Shown: piece by piece, positions 46,848 to 55,906 of the stretch
How positions within the stretch are numbered: the first letter of the stretch is position 1
Layout of the letters: the number at the start of each line of letters is the position of its first letter
Source: Eubacteriaceae bacterium
GTDB taxonomy: Bacteria > Bacillota > Clostridia > Lachnospirales > Lachnospiraceae
Length of the DNA stretch: 64,000 nucleotides
Assembly (NCBI GenBank): GCA_902363805.1
Contig: CABJBF010000003.1
Location: 262,564 to 326,563 of the forward strand
Direction of reading: 5' to 3'
Made by a program: the position numbers and the translations under genes
Notes under the pieces: model-generated
Told to the model about the DNA's origin: nothing
The model's input: only the letters and a program-made list of their open reading frames with translations
Databases searched by the model: none

Positions 46848-47666
46848 ATGGCAGCAGAAACAAAATTTACCGGGACTGATACTTATGTAGCATCTGACGA
46901 TTTATTAGCAGCAGTTGAGGTTGCAACAAAGCTTCAAAAGCCTTTGCTAGTTAAGGGAGAACCGGGAACAGGTAAAACTATGCTTGCTGAGGCAGTTGCT
47001 AAAGCTCTCGACAAAGAATTATTAATTTGGAACATAAAATCTACAACTAAAGCTCAGGACGGTTTATATATTTACGATACAATTCAAAGATTATATGACA
47101 GCCAGTTTGGTGTAGATGGTGTGGATGATATCAGCAGATATATCAAACTTGGAAAACTTGGAGAAGCCTTCAAAAAAGAGGAGCAGGTTATTTTATTAAT
47201 TGATGAAATAGATAAGGCTGATTTGGAATTTCCTAACGATCTTCTTTGGGAACTTGATAAAATGGAATTTTATATTAATGAAACTAAAGAAACTGTTAAG
47301 GCAAAAATCCGTCCTATAGTTATCATTACTTCAAATGCTGAAAAGGAACTTCCTGACGCATTTTTACGTCGTTGTATTTTCCACTATATTTCATTTCCAA
47401 ATGCAGATTTAATGAGACAGATTGTTAATGCTCATTTTGAAAATTTAGAAGAACATTTGCTTGAGCAGGCAATGAAAACATTTTACTGGATTAGAAGTAT
47501 TAGAGATGTTAGAAAGAAACCTAGCACATCTGAATTTATAGATTGGATTAGAGCTCTTATGATTGGTGGCGTTGACCCTGATTCTATTGAGAAAACACTT
47601 CCATATCTTGGTGTTTTAATTAAGAAGGATGAAGATTTAGAAACAATAAAACAGATGAGCTTATAG
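46848..47666 (+). CDS. MoxR/CoxD-like AAA+ ATPase
   Basis: This 272-residue ATPase has Walker A VKGEPGTGKTMLAEAVAKAL near residue 35 and Walker B VILLIDEIDKADLEFPNDLL near 115. It has an arginine-finger region in ELPDAFLRRCIFHYISFPN near 182. It is paired with a VWA protein 10 bases downstream, an arrangement known from CoxD/CoxE, NorQ/NorD and related chaperone pairs that mature metalloenzymes or complexes. It is distinct from the MoxR in the B12 region (shorter, different C-terminus). RBS GGAAAGGA. Confidence 0.92.
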   Translation: MAAETKFTGTDTYVASDDLLAAVEVATKLQKPLLVKGEPGTGKTMLAEAVAKALDKELLIWNIKSTTKAQDGLYIYDTIQRLYDSQFGVDGVDDISRYIKLGKLGEAFKKEEQVILLIDEIDKADLEFPNDLLWELDKMEFYINETKETVKAKIRPIVIITSNAEKELPDAFLRRCIFHYISFPNADLMRQIVNAHFENLEEHLLEQAMKTFYWIRSIRDVRKKPSTSEFIDWIRALMIGGVDPDSIEKTLPYLGVLIKKDEDLETIKQMSL

Positions 47667-47676
47667 GAGGGAATTT

Positions 47677-48885
47677 ATGTTTACTGACTTTTTCTATGTA
47701 TTGAAAAATCACGGATTAAACATTTCTACCACCGAATGGCTTATGCTTATGGACGCACTTGATAAAGATTTGGCCCATTCAAATTTTACTGATTTTTATT
47801 ATCTTTGCCGTACAATTTTAGTTAAAAGCGAAGGTGATTATGACAAATTTGATATTGCCTTTCAGGAATATTTTAACGATATAAAAGATAATTCTTTTGA
47901 TATGAGTAAAATTGATGCATGGCTGCACAATGATGTTGAAACGGGCAAGAAAACTGACCCAAGCAAATATATAGACAAGCGTACCGAGCGTGAAGCCAAG
48001 GAAGTTCATCGTAAATTTGAGGAACGACTTGGTGAACAGAAAACTGAGCATCACGGTGGAACTTACTGGATTGGTATGGGCGGTGGCTCTGAATTTGGTA
48101 AAAGAGGTCACGTAGCCGGTGGTATTCAGTTAGGAAATGAAGCCGGAATGAAAACTGCTTTCACTGTTATGGGCGAAAGACGTTATAAAGATTTCAGACG
48201 TGATACAAAACTTACAATGCGACAGTTTCAGGTTGCTTTCCGTGAACTTCGTCAATATTCAAGAAAACTTGATTTGCCAAAAACTGAACTTGATATCGAC
48301 GGAACGATTAATTCAACCTGTAATCAGGGTGGTTATTTAAAGTTAGAATTCCAACAACCAAGAAAAAATACTGTAAAGCTTATGCTTTTATTTGACAGTG
48401 GTGGTTCGATGTATCCTTATAGTTCTTTGTGTAACGAGCTTTTTCAGGCTGTGCATAAAGCTAATCATTTTAAGGATGTAAAAACTTTTTACTTCCACAA
48501 TTGTATTTATGCTAAATTATATAAAACACCTGAATGCGCAAGTGGTGATTGGATAGATACTACATGGGCATTTAGAAATTATGATAAGGATTATAAAGTA
48601 ATTATTGTTGGCGATGCAGGTATGGCACCTGAAGAATTCAAAGATAAAAACGGTAATTACAGTGGTCCAAACGGTGGACTTTCAGGTAAGGAATGGATTG
48701 AACTTTTTAAGAAGAAATATCCACACAGCATTTGGTTAAATCCTTCATATCACTATGGAGATTTGAACAATATGTACTGGATGGAATCTGAAAGAGTAAT
48801 TCGCGAAAACATCGACATGTTTCCTTTAACTGTTGATGGACTTAAGCGTGGAATAAAAACACTTATGTATGATAAGAAGAAATAA
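47677..48885 (+). CDS. CoxE-like VWA-domain protein
   Basis: This 402-residue protein has an N-terminal helical region (FFYVLKNHGLNISTTEWLML) and a C-terminal von Willebrand A domain. The MIDAS motif DSGGSMYPYSSLCNELFQAV lies near residue 245. Its later MIDAS segment is VIIVGDAGMAPEEF near 310. In CoxE-like proteins the VWA domain works with the MoxR partner. RBS GGAGGG lies 8 bases before the ATG, 10 bases after the ATPase stop. Substrate complex unknown. Confidence 0.9.
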   Translation: MFTDFFYVLKNHGLNISTTEWLMLMDALDKDLAHSNFTDFYYLCRTILVKSEGDYDKFDIAFQEYFNDIKDNSFDMSKIDAWLHNDVETGKKTDPSKYIDKRTEREAKEVHRKFEERLGEQKTEHHGGTYWIGMGGGSEFGKRGHVAGGIQLGNEAGMKTAFTVMGERRYKDFRRDTKLTMRQFQVAFRELRQYSRKLDLPKTELDIDGTINSTCNQGGYLKLEFQQPRKNTVKLMLLFDSGGSMYPYSSLCNELFQAVHKANHFKDVKTFYFHNCIYAKLYKTPECASGDWIDTTWAFRNYDKDYKVIIVGDAGMAPEEFKDKNGNYSGPNGGLSGKEWIELFKKKYPHSIWLNPSYHYGDLNNMYWMESERVIRENIDMFPLTVDGLKRGIKTLMYDKKK

Positions 48886-49021
48886 AGGCTCGTGGATGCG
48901 TCTGACGACTTGTGATTGTGTAAGTCGGACTTGATTTACGGATAATATTAAATCAATTTTCGTCCGTAATATATTTTAGTAATTTAATTATTTTGAATTC
49001 TACAATTAAATTATGTAAACC

Positions 49022-49064
49022 AAATTACGGATAATTTTTCAATTTGAAATATTATCCGTAATTT
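49022..49064. terminator. Terminator after the MoxR/VWA pair
   Basis: Perfect 14-bp arms AAATTACGGATAAT and ATTATCCGTAATTT are followed by T-rich sequence. The same TTACGGATAAT string also occurs at 48937-48947 with a partner TCCGTAA at 48964-48970, giving two tandem hairpins. Confidence 0.75.
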
Positions 49065-49121
49065 TATTTTTACTTTAAATTTATACTGAACCTATGGCCG
49101 TGGGCACATACACTTCATCTG

Positions 49122-50096
49122 TTAATTCTGCATTTTTATCTGCTGTCCCTGTATTAAAGGATATCTCACAAGGCTTTCCCCTTCAAGATTTTCCTTATGC
49201 ATATCAACTGCAGTAATCTGATTATTTTCATAAGTAGTGTAATAGTAAATTCCCTTTGTCGCATTGCAGCATGAAGTATAAATAGTTATTTCGTATTTAC
49301 CCTCATCTACTTCACAACATCCTCTTTGTTGTTCAACTGAACCTAAAATATGAAAGAACTGACTAACACTCTCATTTTCCGTTTCCCCTGATTTGGAATT
49401 CATTTTTGTAAACGCTACTCTTACAAATCTTGACCCTGAAGACAAATCTCCCGGCATTCCAATTGCACCCATTCCTCTGCTATATGAATTAAGTTGCAAA
49501 TTATCTGAGAAACTGTTAGTCGGTTGTTTTGATGATAAATGCATGTAATTGTTAAGTTGAAACATCTGCTGTTCAAATGGTGGATTATTAGTCAATACCC
49601 CTACCGGATTGTCATATACATGTAATCCCGATTCAGTTGATTCAACTGTTATTGCTTCATTTGCATCTGCTATAATCCAGTGAAGACTTGCCGCCGGCAA
49701 TTGCTCGCTAAACTGAGTTCCTACTAAATTCATTTCACTTAATACTTTTCGTGCCTCTTTTACTGATTCACATTGTCTAAGTATCCATGGTATAAATTCG
49801 TATTGTGCTACATTTTTAGTGTCAGATTTTACTTCACTGTACACAGCATTTCCTACGAAATTGAGTCCTGCCATTCCTAATCCTTTTTCATTTATCGCAT
49901 CATAATATAAAGGATAATCATTTACAACAAATGCCATTCCAATAATTGCATAATTATTTTTTGCCTCAATTCCATGTCTGAATTTCAATTTATAGTTTCT
50001 TGGTGTAATCGTAACTTCCTCATTATAAGAAAATTCGTAATCAAGTGTTCTGCCAAAATAAAAATCTTTTGTCTTATATGTTGCTGCTGTACACAT
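49122..50096 (-). CDS. Choloylglycine hydrolase, bile salt hydrolase type
   Basis: This 324-residue Ntn-hydrolase has the nucleophile as Cys2 after Met removal (MCTAATYKTKDFYFGRTLDYE). Arg16 and Asp19 are in place, the conserved NEKGLGMAGLNF lies near residue 68, and TNNPPFEQQ (Asn) lies near 168. SRFVRVAF (Arg) follows, as does YYYTTYENNQITAVDMHKEN near 282, which closely resembles Clostridium BSH. It would deconjugate glycine or taurine bile acids in the gut. Penicillin V acylase activity cannot be excluded. No RBS ambiguity, since the family requires Met-Cys at the N-terminus. Confidence 0.92.
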   Translation of the reverse strand: MCTAATYKTKDFYFGRTLDYEFSYNEEVTITPRNYKLKFRHGIEAKNNYAIIGMAFVVNDYPLYYDAINEKGLGMAGLNFVGNAVYSEVKSDTKNVAQYEFIPWILRQCESVKEARKVLSEMNLVGTQFSEQLPAASLHWIIADANEAITVESTESGLHVYDNPVGVLTNNPPFEQQMFQLNNYMHLSSKQPTNSFSDNLQLNSYSRGMGAIGMPGDLSSGSRFVRVAFTKMNSKSGETENESVSQFFHILGSVEQQRGCCEVDEGKYEITIYTSCCNATKGIYYYTTYENNQITAVDMHKENLEGESLVRYPLIQGQQIKMQN

Positions 50097-50198
50097 ATAA
50101 TTTCCTCCATTTTCTACTTATAATATTTAATTTGTAAAATAGGTAAGTTTAATTTTAGGATGTTCCACTGCTTGGAGCCAGTAATGGTTCAAAAATTA

Positions 50199-50533
50199 TT
50201 ACACTTCAATATAATATGGACATATGTCTTCATATTTCCCATTTTTCAATCTGAATCCATTAGGTATTATACCCAATTGTTTAAATCCAACACGTTCGTA
50301 TAAATGTCTTGCATGTACATTTGTTGCCACTACAGCATTAAACTGAAGCACTTTATAGCCATTATCGTAAGCTTTTAAAATGCAGTCTTTTACTAGTTTT
50401 TCTCCAATATGCAATCCTCTGCTTTTTGATGATACTGTGTAACTTGCGTTACAGATATGTCCGCATCTTCCTACATTATTTGGATGCAGAATGTATAAGC
50501 CTAAAATTTTTTTTCATCATTCAATTCTTCCAT
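50199..50533 (-). pseudogene. Truncated and frameshifted GNAT acetyltransferase
   Basis: From about 50497 to 50199 a minus-strand frame reads ILGLYILHPNNVGRCGHICN, ASYTVSSKSRGLHIGEKLVK and ends FRLKNGKYEDICPYYIEV. This is the C-terminal half of a GNAT protein, including the acetyl-CoA loop (SRGLHIGEKL). A frame starting MEELNDEKK at 50533 would join only if an A8 run (about 50507-50514) had one more A. The true N-terminal half is missing, and the site is capped upstream by a terminator at 50538-50570. It is therefore a remnant. Confidence 0.75.
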
Positions 50534-50537
50534 TCAT

Positions 50538-50570
50538 AAAAAACCCCTACATATCTGCCAATATGTAGGG
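50538..50570 (-). terminator. Terminator of the hypothetical 201-residue gene
   Basis: On the minus strand CCCTACATAT pairs with ATATGTAGGG, followed by GTTTTTT. It lies 102 bases after the stop of the gene at 50672. Confidence 0.8.
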
Positions 50571-50671
50571 TGATTCTGCCATCATTAATTATTATTTTTA
50601 TGCTCATCCCAATTTGTAAAACCTATATCGATTTTATCATACTTTATTGCTCAGTTCCAGTATTTTTCTCC

Positions 50672-51277
50672 CTATTGCAACACCTGAACCGAAAACGCTG
50701 TTGTCTGTGGTGGAATGCTTGCCGTCTGGAAATTTGCATGATTTATTCTAACTAATTGTCCCGGTCTTAAGTTTCGTAATCTGATTCTGTTTCCTTCTCT
50801 GTCTGTTATAACTGTATTATTATTTACGATAAATCTCGTTTGTGAATTAATATCATTTCTATTTCCCGTATAAAAAGAGCTGTTCTCCAAATCTATAGAT
50901 GCAATTCTGTCTATTGTTACTGAGCTAACCGATTGCTGACTTCTTCCCTGTACAATAATTAAAAATGCATTTGCCTGTGGTGGAATACTTCTTGTCATAG
51001 CACCTGAAAAAATTGCATTAATCCACATACCTTCCTGTATGCAACAAGTACATAAATTTTGTCCTCTAAAGTTAATAATTTTTGTATTTCTATTTATATT
51101 TAATCTGACCTGCTGCCTATTGTTTCTTCCCATTGATGTATCATTATATGAAACTACAATGTAGCCTCCCGCAGTATTAAAACATACCGATTCTTCAACA
51201 AACCCATTATCTATTCTCATTATATTTCCTAATTGAAACATAAGTCCATTTACATTACTATCCACCATAAACCTCAT
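50672..51277 (-). CDS. Hypothetical protein with internal duplication
   Basis: This 201-residue protein has no signal peptide, membrane segment or recognised family. The C-terminal half contains two related segments: RSIPPQANAFLIIVQ near residue 98 and TASIPPQTTAFSVQVLQ at the end. Each is preceded by a 'N-N/R-NT-x-I' beta-strand unit (NINRNTKIINFRG; VNNNTVITDREG), so it looks like two copies of one small beta domain. Asn and Arg are abundant. Cys pair CTCCIQ near residue 77. It has its own terminator. Confidence 0.6.
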   Translation of the reverse strand: MRFMVDSNVNGLMFQLGNIMRIDNGFVEESVCFNTAGGYIVVSYNDTSMGRNNRQQVRLNINRNTKIINFRGQNLCTCCIQEGMWINAIFSGAMTRSIPPQANAFLIIVQGRSQQSVSSVTIDRIASIDLENSSFYTGNRNDINSQTRFIVNNNTVITDREGNRIRLRNLRPGQLVRINHANFQTASIPPQTTAFSVQVLQ

Positions 51278-51424
51278 ATTATATTTCTGATAATATTTAT
51301 TATATGTTTAATTAAGATAAAAGTGTTGAAATGAGATTTACTGCACATAACAAAAAATGTAGATATTGGTTACCATTCATACTAAGACCTGAATTACACC
51401 ATATTGGGCAATGAATACAAAAAA

Positions 51425-51466
51425 GAGACGCTGAACTAATCTTTTTAGCTCAACGTCCCTTTTTTA
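51425..51466. terminator. Bidirectional terminator
   Basis: GAGACGCTGAACT and AGCTCAACGTCCC pair over 13 bp with G-U contacts, flanked by A-run and T-run. It lies downstream of the secreted FN3 protein gene. Confidence 0.8.
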
Positions 51467-51476
51467 TTAAGTAAAA

Positions 51477-52616
51477 TTATTTAATTGTAACTTTCTTCTT
51501 TGCTGAGTATGGACTGTAAATCTTCTTGCCATTGTTTTCAAAGTAACTTCTTACTCTTACATAATATGTTTTCTTTGCTTTTAATTTCTTAATTTTGATT
51601 GATGTCTTCTTTGTTGTCTTAACCTTTGCAGCTTTCATGTTCTTCTTTAATGAATACTGAACTTCATATTTTTTTGCTCCGCTTGATTTCTTAAACTTTA
51701 CAATCATAGCTTTCTTCTTAGGTGTTACTTTTGTAACTTTAACCTGTGAAGGTGACATAATATCAGCTACAACAGAGAAATCTTTTACTTCGATTGTACC
51801 ACTCATGTTGTTTTCATCTTCATATTCTCTTAATAATGCACCGAATGCAAATTTAACACCTACTGTAGGATTTTTAACTCCACTCTGGTATTCTGACTTA
51901 AGTGATGGAATCATAAATGATGCTGTTACTGTAACCCATCCGTCATCTGCTGTATTCTTGCTATCAAGTGCGATAAATGATGAGAAATCTTTGTTGATGT
52001 TAGCATCGCCTGTTGTAAGAACACTTGCGCCACCAATTGTTGCTGTTAAATTTGTTAAATCTAATGCAGCACCATCTTTATCATTATTATCAAATACTTT
52101 GAAGTGAACATGTTTAACATAGTTATATTTTCCTGTTCCTTCATTATAAGCTGTACCATCAGCTCTTTCTACTGTCTTTGTAAGTTCATTTGATAATGTA
52201 CTCTTAATCTTGAATGAAAGATTGTAATATCTTCCTCTTTCAACATTCATAATCTGAGTTGCTGTAACTCCCCATGGATTAGACTGTGTAACTTTTCCTG
52301 TGAATGGATTCCAGTTAGCACTCCATCCTGTACTTACAACATTCATTGTAAATGATGAAGCTGTCTTAGCTGTTAAAGATGCATTTTCACCATAACTCTT
52401 GTAAGCATTAGCTGTGTTCATGTAACTCTGACCATCTTTAATTAACTTGTCTTCCCATTCACCATTGTCTTCTCTTGTATGAAGAGAATATGATGTCCAT
52501 TCATTCTGTGATACGTTAGTTCCCTGTGCAACTGCTGCTGATGTAACTCCTGCTGCACCAATAATCATTGTTGCTGACATAGCTACTGCAGTAATCTGTT
52601 TAAATAACTTTCTCAT
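51477..52616 (-). CDS. Secreted protein with C-terminal FN3-like module
   Basis: The start MRKLFKQITAVAMSATMIIG at 52616 follows AAGGAG and opens a signal peptide cleaved near SAAVA-Q. The mature protein of about 350 residues has a beta-sandwich that resembles carbohydrate-binding modules (MNVERGRYYNLSFKIKS, IEVKDFSVV). A C-terminal FN3-like domain (KKMKAAKVKTTKKTSIKIKK, TYYVRVRSYFENNGKKIYSP) follows. The tail type recurs in four other window proteins. The function is likely extracellular glycan or protein binding. No catalytic motif is seen. Confidence 0.75.
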   Translation of the reverse strand: MRKLFKQITAVAMSATMIIGAAGVTSAAVAQGTNVSQNEWTSYSLHTREDNGEWEDKLIKDGQSYMNTANAYKSYGENASLTAKTASSFTMNVVSTGWSANWNPFTGKVTQSNPWGVTATQIMNVERGRYYNLSFKIKSTLSNELTKTVERADGTAYNEGTGKYNYVKHVHFKVFDNNDKDGAALDLTNLTATIGGASVLTTGDANINKDFSSFIALDSKNTADDGWVTVTASFMIPSLKSEYQSGVKNPTVGVKFAFGALLREYEDENNMSGTIEVKDFSVVADIMSPSQVKVTKVTPKKKAMIVKFKKSSGAKKYEVQYSLKKNMKAAKVKTTKKTSIKIKKLKAKKTYYVRVRSYFENNGKKIYSPYSAKKKVTIK

Positions 52617-52761
52617 TTTTCTTCTCCTTTTCAATTTGTTACTCTAATCATATATCGAAAACGTTTTTATTTCAATAAAAGAATGCAATTTTGTTGTTAA
52701 AATTTTCTTAATTTTATCTGAAAAATGTTATTTGATTGTTAAATTTGAATAAATAACCTAT

Positions 52762-53754
52762 TTACACAATTCTTCTTAATTCGACCTTTCGATTTAACAC
52801 TCCTTTTTTCCAAATCATCAAATATACTTTAAATTCTATTGAGTCTTTTACCTCAACAAAAGGTTCTTCAGTAATGACGGATGCCTCAATTCCATCTTTA
52901 CTTAACTCTTCCTTTAACTGTTCTGCTTTCTTTATATATTTTTCTAATTTTTCATTTTCTTTTCCAAAATTTCTCACAGGATAATTTTCCGACGCTTTCA
53001 CAAATATATTTACCAAATAATCAACCAATTCTTTGTGAGAATTTCTATGTAACATAGAAGCTATAATTTTTGCGACACATTTTTCAGGATGATTTTTATA
53101 AAATTTCAGCATCCTTTGCATTTTTCTGTCTCTAGTCAATTCTGCCATATCATACATTACCTGAATTGCTTCATTTGACGGAGTCCATGGATCGTCTTTT
53201 GGAACAATATATTTTTGTGGCACTGACGGATAGCAGCAATAATTTAAAGGTGGAAAATCCGACAAATGTGCTAATTTTAATTCTTGATTATTGCAATACT
53301 CTTCTCCTAAATATTCCCTTTTGTCCCGCACTATTGCAATCTTATATTCAATATTTCTTAAATATTCGTATCCTTTCACCCAAAAATGTCCGATTTTTCC
53401 GTAGTTGTATAAATGATTTTCCATGTACATTTTTTGAAAAAATATTGAAAATACTGATTCATTCTGATGTACTACCATAACATATTCTTTTTCATTTCCG
53501 GTTAATGAAGCAGTAACACTTCCTTCAAATTTACTATCATATATGCCTGTTAATCTTGCATTGTCAAATACAATGAAACTTTCTACCGCATCATTCATTA
53601 TATATATCAGTCGGATTTTTCCATTCTCAGGCTTGTCTGATACAAGTTCAAACTGCCCCGATTCTAGCAGTCTTTCTAAATTATATAAAGCCTCAAGTTC
53701 TTCCTGTTCATATTCTGTATTTTCATTTGTAACATCTATGCTTTGATTTTCCAT
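52762..53754 (-). CDS. DUF3878-like protein of unknown function
   Basis: This 330-residue soluble protein has an acidic N-terminus and a central aromatic/Cys region (FPPLNYCCYPSVPQKYI near 170). A helical C-terminus with a Lys/Glu-rich coil follows (LEKYIKKAEQLKEELSKDG). Its composition and length are like a Lachnospiraceae family I recall as DUF3878, but I cannot confirm this. It lacks signal peptide and membrane segments. It sits alone, downstream of a region holding a dispersed repeat. Confidence 0.55.
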   Translation of the reverse strand: MENQSIDVTNENTEYEQEELEALYNLERLLESGQFELVSDKPENGKIRLIYIMNDAVESFIVFDNARLTGIYDSKFEGSVTASLTGNEKEYVMVVHQNESVFSIFFQKMYMENHLYNYGKIGHFWVKGYEYLRNIEYKIAIVRDKREYLGEEYCNNQELKLAHLSDFPPLNYCCYPSVPQKYIVPKDDPWTPSNEAIQVMYDMAELTRDRKMQRMLKFYKNHPEKCVAKIIASMLHRNSHKELVDYLVNIFVKASENYPVRNFGKENEKLEKYIKKAEQLKEELSKDGIEASVITEEPFVEVKDSIEFKVYLMIWKKGVLNRKVELRRIV

Positions 53755-53866
53755 TGTTTTTCTCCAAATTTATTATTAATCTCTTTTTATGATTATCATT
53801 CTTACGAATTTTTATAAAATAAAACTAGTTTAGTTTATCTTTATAATAACTTTTTATATACGATAC

Positions 53867-53926
53867 CTGTGCGTAGCACGGACCAATCCATAGGCATCAA
53901 AGTTGGTAGCTTTTGCCCCGACATCT
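53867..53926. repeat. Dispersed 60-bp repeat, copy 2; contents of the 53755-54124 gap
   Basis: It shares GTGCGTAGCACGG.CCAATCC with copy 1 and the CATCAAAGTTGGTAGCTTTT..CCGACAT hairpin. The rest of the 53755-54124 gap is AT-rich with no feature seen. The gene at 54125 has its promoter here, but no clear -35/-10 pair. Confidence 0.75.
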
Positions 53927-54124
53927 TATATACTTATTTATTATACAGTATTGTCTGTACAATTTTTATATCTTTTATGTAATATCTTAATATAAAATTA
54001 ATGGTTTATTATTTATCATAAATGCATAAAGCAATTTAAATATATGTTTTATATTCCCGCACAATGTTATATTATAAAATATATATAATTTATTTTTCCT
54101 AATTATACAAATGAAAGGATTTAA

Positions 54125-54607
54125 GTGATTTTTATGAGAAGAAAAGACCGTGAAATAACAGATTTTAATGAAATAATCGAAATAATCCGCAAGTGTGACT
54201 GTTGCAGACTTGCCTTTAATGACAAGGATTTTCCTTATATTGTACCTCTTAATTTTGGATTACATGTTGATGGCGATAAAGTCGAACTATATTTCCATTG
54301 TGCTAAGGAAGGAACTAAATTAGATTTAATCAGACAAGATAACAGAGCCACATTTGAAATGGATTGTGGTCACCGATTTATAATGTATGAAGAAAGAATG
54401 TCTTGTACTATGGGATATGAAAGTGTCATTGGCCACGGAACCATTGAATTTGTACCGGACGAAGATAAATTTGATGCATTAAAAATTCTTATGGCTCAGT
54501 ATCACGAAGAAGACTTCAAATTTAATACAGATATGATGAAAGTCACTACTGTATTTAAACTTGTCGTTTCTGATATGACAGGTAAACGAAGAAATAACGT
54601 TCATTAA
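54125..54607 (+). CDS. Pyridoxamine 5'-phosphate oxidase family protein (NimA-like)
   Basis: This 160-residue protein likely starts at the GTG at 54125, six bases after AAAGGA. The ATG at 54134 would be 15 bases away. The split-barrel flavin-binding fold is shown by CRLAFNDKDFPYIVPLNFGL and VELYFHCAKEGTKLDLIRQD with the NimA-type His. The end reads KVTTVFKLVVSDMTGKR. Such proteins bind FMN or heme and some inactivate nitroimidazoles. The actual substrate here is unknown. Confidence 0.88.
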   Translation: MIFMRRKDREITDFNEIIEIIRKCDCCRLAFNDKDFPYIVPLNFGLHVDGDKVELYFHCAKEGTKLDLIRQDNRATFEMDCGHRFIMYEERMSCTMGYESVIGHGTIEFVPDEDKFDALKILMAQYHEEDFKFNTDMMKVTTVFKLVVSDMTGKRRNNVH

Positions 54608-54640
54608 TTAATGTAAAATATTATAATTGGGTAATATTGT

Positions 54641-54668
54641 AGGAATGCGTAGCATGGGACAATCATAC
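54641..54668. repeat. Dispersed repeat, copy 3 (5' fragment)
   Basis: This 28-base stretch AGGAATGCGTAGCATGGGAC then AATCATACA matches the 5' half of the family and then diverges. It is 35 bases upstream of copy 4, suggesting tandem insertion or local duplication. Confidence 0.65.
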
Positions 54669-54702
54669 ACATTCTTGGCTGATTAAATATTTCTCTCTGA
54701 TT

Positions 54703-54767
54703 GTGGAAATACGTAGCATGGGACAATCCAAAGGTATCAAAGTTGATGGCTTTTTCCCCGACATCAT
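54703..54767. repeat. Dispersed 60-bp repeat, copy 4
   Basis: It reads GTGGAAATACGTAGCATGGG then ACAATCC, followed by TATCAAAGTTGATGGCTTTT and CCCCGACATCA. All family landmarks are present with substitutions that partly preserve the GTTGG/CCGAC pairing. Confidence 0.7.
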
Positions 54768-54790
54768 ATCAAATAAAAGATTAACTAAAA

Positions 54791-54880
54791 AAAGAAATCC
54801 ATATATTAACAGGTACCGTTCTAAAATTGCACTCTTTGTCAGTAATTAGAATCTGATACCATGCTACATTGGATTTCTTT
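54791..54880. terminator. Long imperfect hairpin ending in terminator arms
   Basis: Arms AAAGAAATCCA (54791-54801) and TGGATTTCTTT (54870-54880) are perfect. Inside, GGTACCGTTCTAA and TTAGAATCTGATACC pair with a bulge. T-run on the plus strand, A-run on the left. It lies at the 3' end of the AraC regulator gene. Confidence 0.6.
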
Positions 54881-54888
54881 TTTATGTT

Positions 54889-55791
54889 CTAAATCTCTTT
54901 ATTACTTTTCTTTTTCCTATATTCTCTAGGACTTACACCCATTATTTTTTTAAAAATTTCCGCAAAATAACTAGAGCCATTAAACCCACATTCATATGCT
55001 ATTTCCGTCATTTTCATATCAGTTTCCAAAATTAAATCAACACTTTTATTTATCCTATATTCCGTAAGATAATCATTCGGACTTTTATTCATTATTCCTT
55101 TAAATATTTTACAGCACTGGCTTCTGCTAACATTTCCCATCTGAGCAATCTCATCAAGACTTATTGCATTTTTGTAATTAGATTGAATATATCCAATCAT
55201 TTTGTGGAGAGTATCTGTCCACGGTGACACTCCGATTCTTTCTACACCTCTACAATTTAATCTCTTTATTATTGCTGACATTAATTTGTAGGCGCCTGCA
55301 ACCATGTCAAACTCATAAGCGTCCACTTTTTTTTCCAATCGTGCCATCATTGTATCAAATGCATTTGTCAATTCATCATGTCCCCTGTCTCCTTTTCTGA
55401 ATACAAAACTTGAAAACTTAGAGTCATAGAAAAATGGGTTTACATACTTTTCTGCCAATTGTTTCGGATAAACTAAAACATTTGTAGGGACCAATATTCC
55501 ATCAAATATACATTCCTCATAATTAATATGCCTGTGTCCATGAATCTGTTGACTGTTAACAAATATAATATCTTCTTCGTTCAATTCTATTACATTATCA
55601 TTTACTAAATAATTCATTCTACCTGAGACAATTCTAATAAATTCAATATCATCATGCCAATGCATTATCCCACACATGTTAGGATAGTTTGACTGTTGCT
55701 CTCTCACTGCATATATTGGTATGCTTTCTATGGTATATGGTACAATTTCAGAATTGTCCGTTCTAAGTCTGATGTTTTTAATTTTTTCCAT
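54889..55791 (-). CDS. AraC-family regulator with cupin-like sensing domain
   Basis: This 300-residue protein has an N-terminal cupin-like domain (MHWHDDIEFIRIVSGRMNYL near residue 43, FVNSQQIHGHRHIN near 75). A C-terminal double HTH of the AraC type begins at about 195 (AISLDEIAQMGNVSRSQCCK, IAYECGFNGSSYFAEIFKKI, GVSPREYRKKK). It is divergent from the small peptide gene at 56119. The phased repeats in between are a likely binding array. Ligand unknown. Sugar regulators of this type are common. Confidence 0.93.
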   Translation of the reverse strand: MEKIKNIRLRTDNSEIVPYTIESIPIYAVREQQSNYPNMCGIMHWHDDIEFIRIVSGRMNYLVNDNVIELNEEDIIFVNSQQIHGHRHINYEECIFDGILVPTNVLVYPKQLAEKYVNPFFYDSKFSSFVFRKGDRGHDELTNAFDTMMARLEKKVDAYEFDMVAGAYKLMSAIIKRLNCRGVERIGVSPWTDTLHKMIGYIQSNYKNAISLDEIAQMGNVSRSQCCKIFKGIMNKSPNDYLTEYRINKSVDLILETDMKMTEIAYECGFNGSSYFAEIFKKIMGVSPREYRKKKSNKEI

Positions 55792-55906
55792 TATTTACTC
55801 ATCTCCTGTAATAATTAATCATAATCCAATATCTTTTATCGCTTTATGTTTAATAAGCTTTTATTATATTCTTTAATGTCAAATAATCTATGTATTGTAT
55901 AAATGT

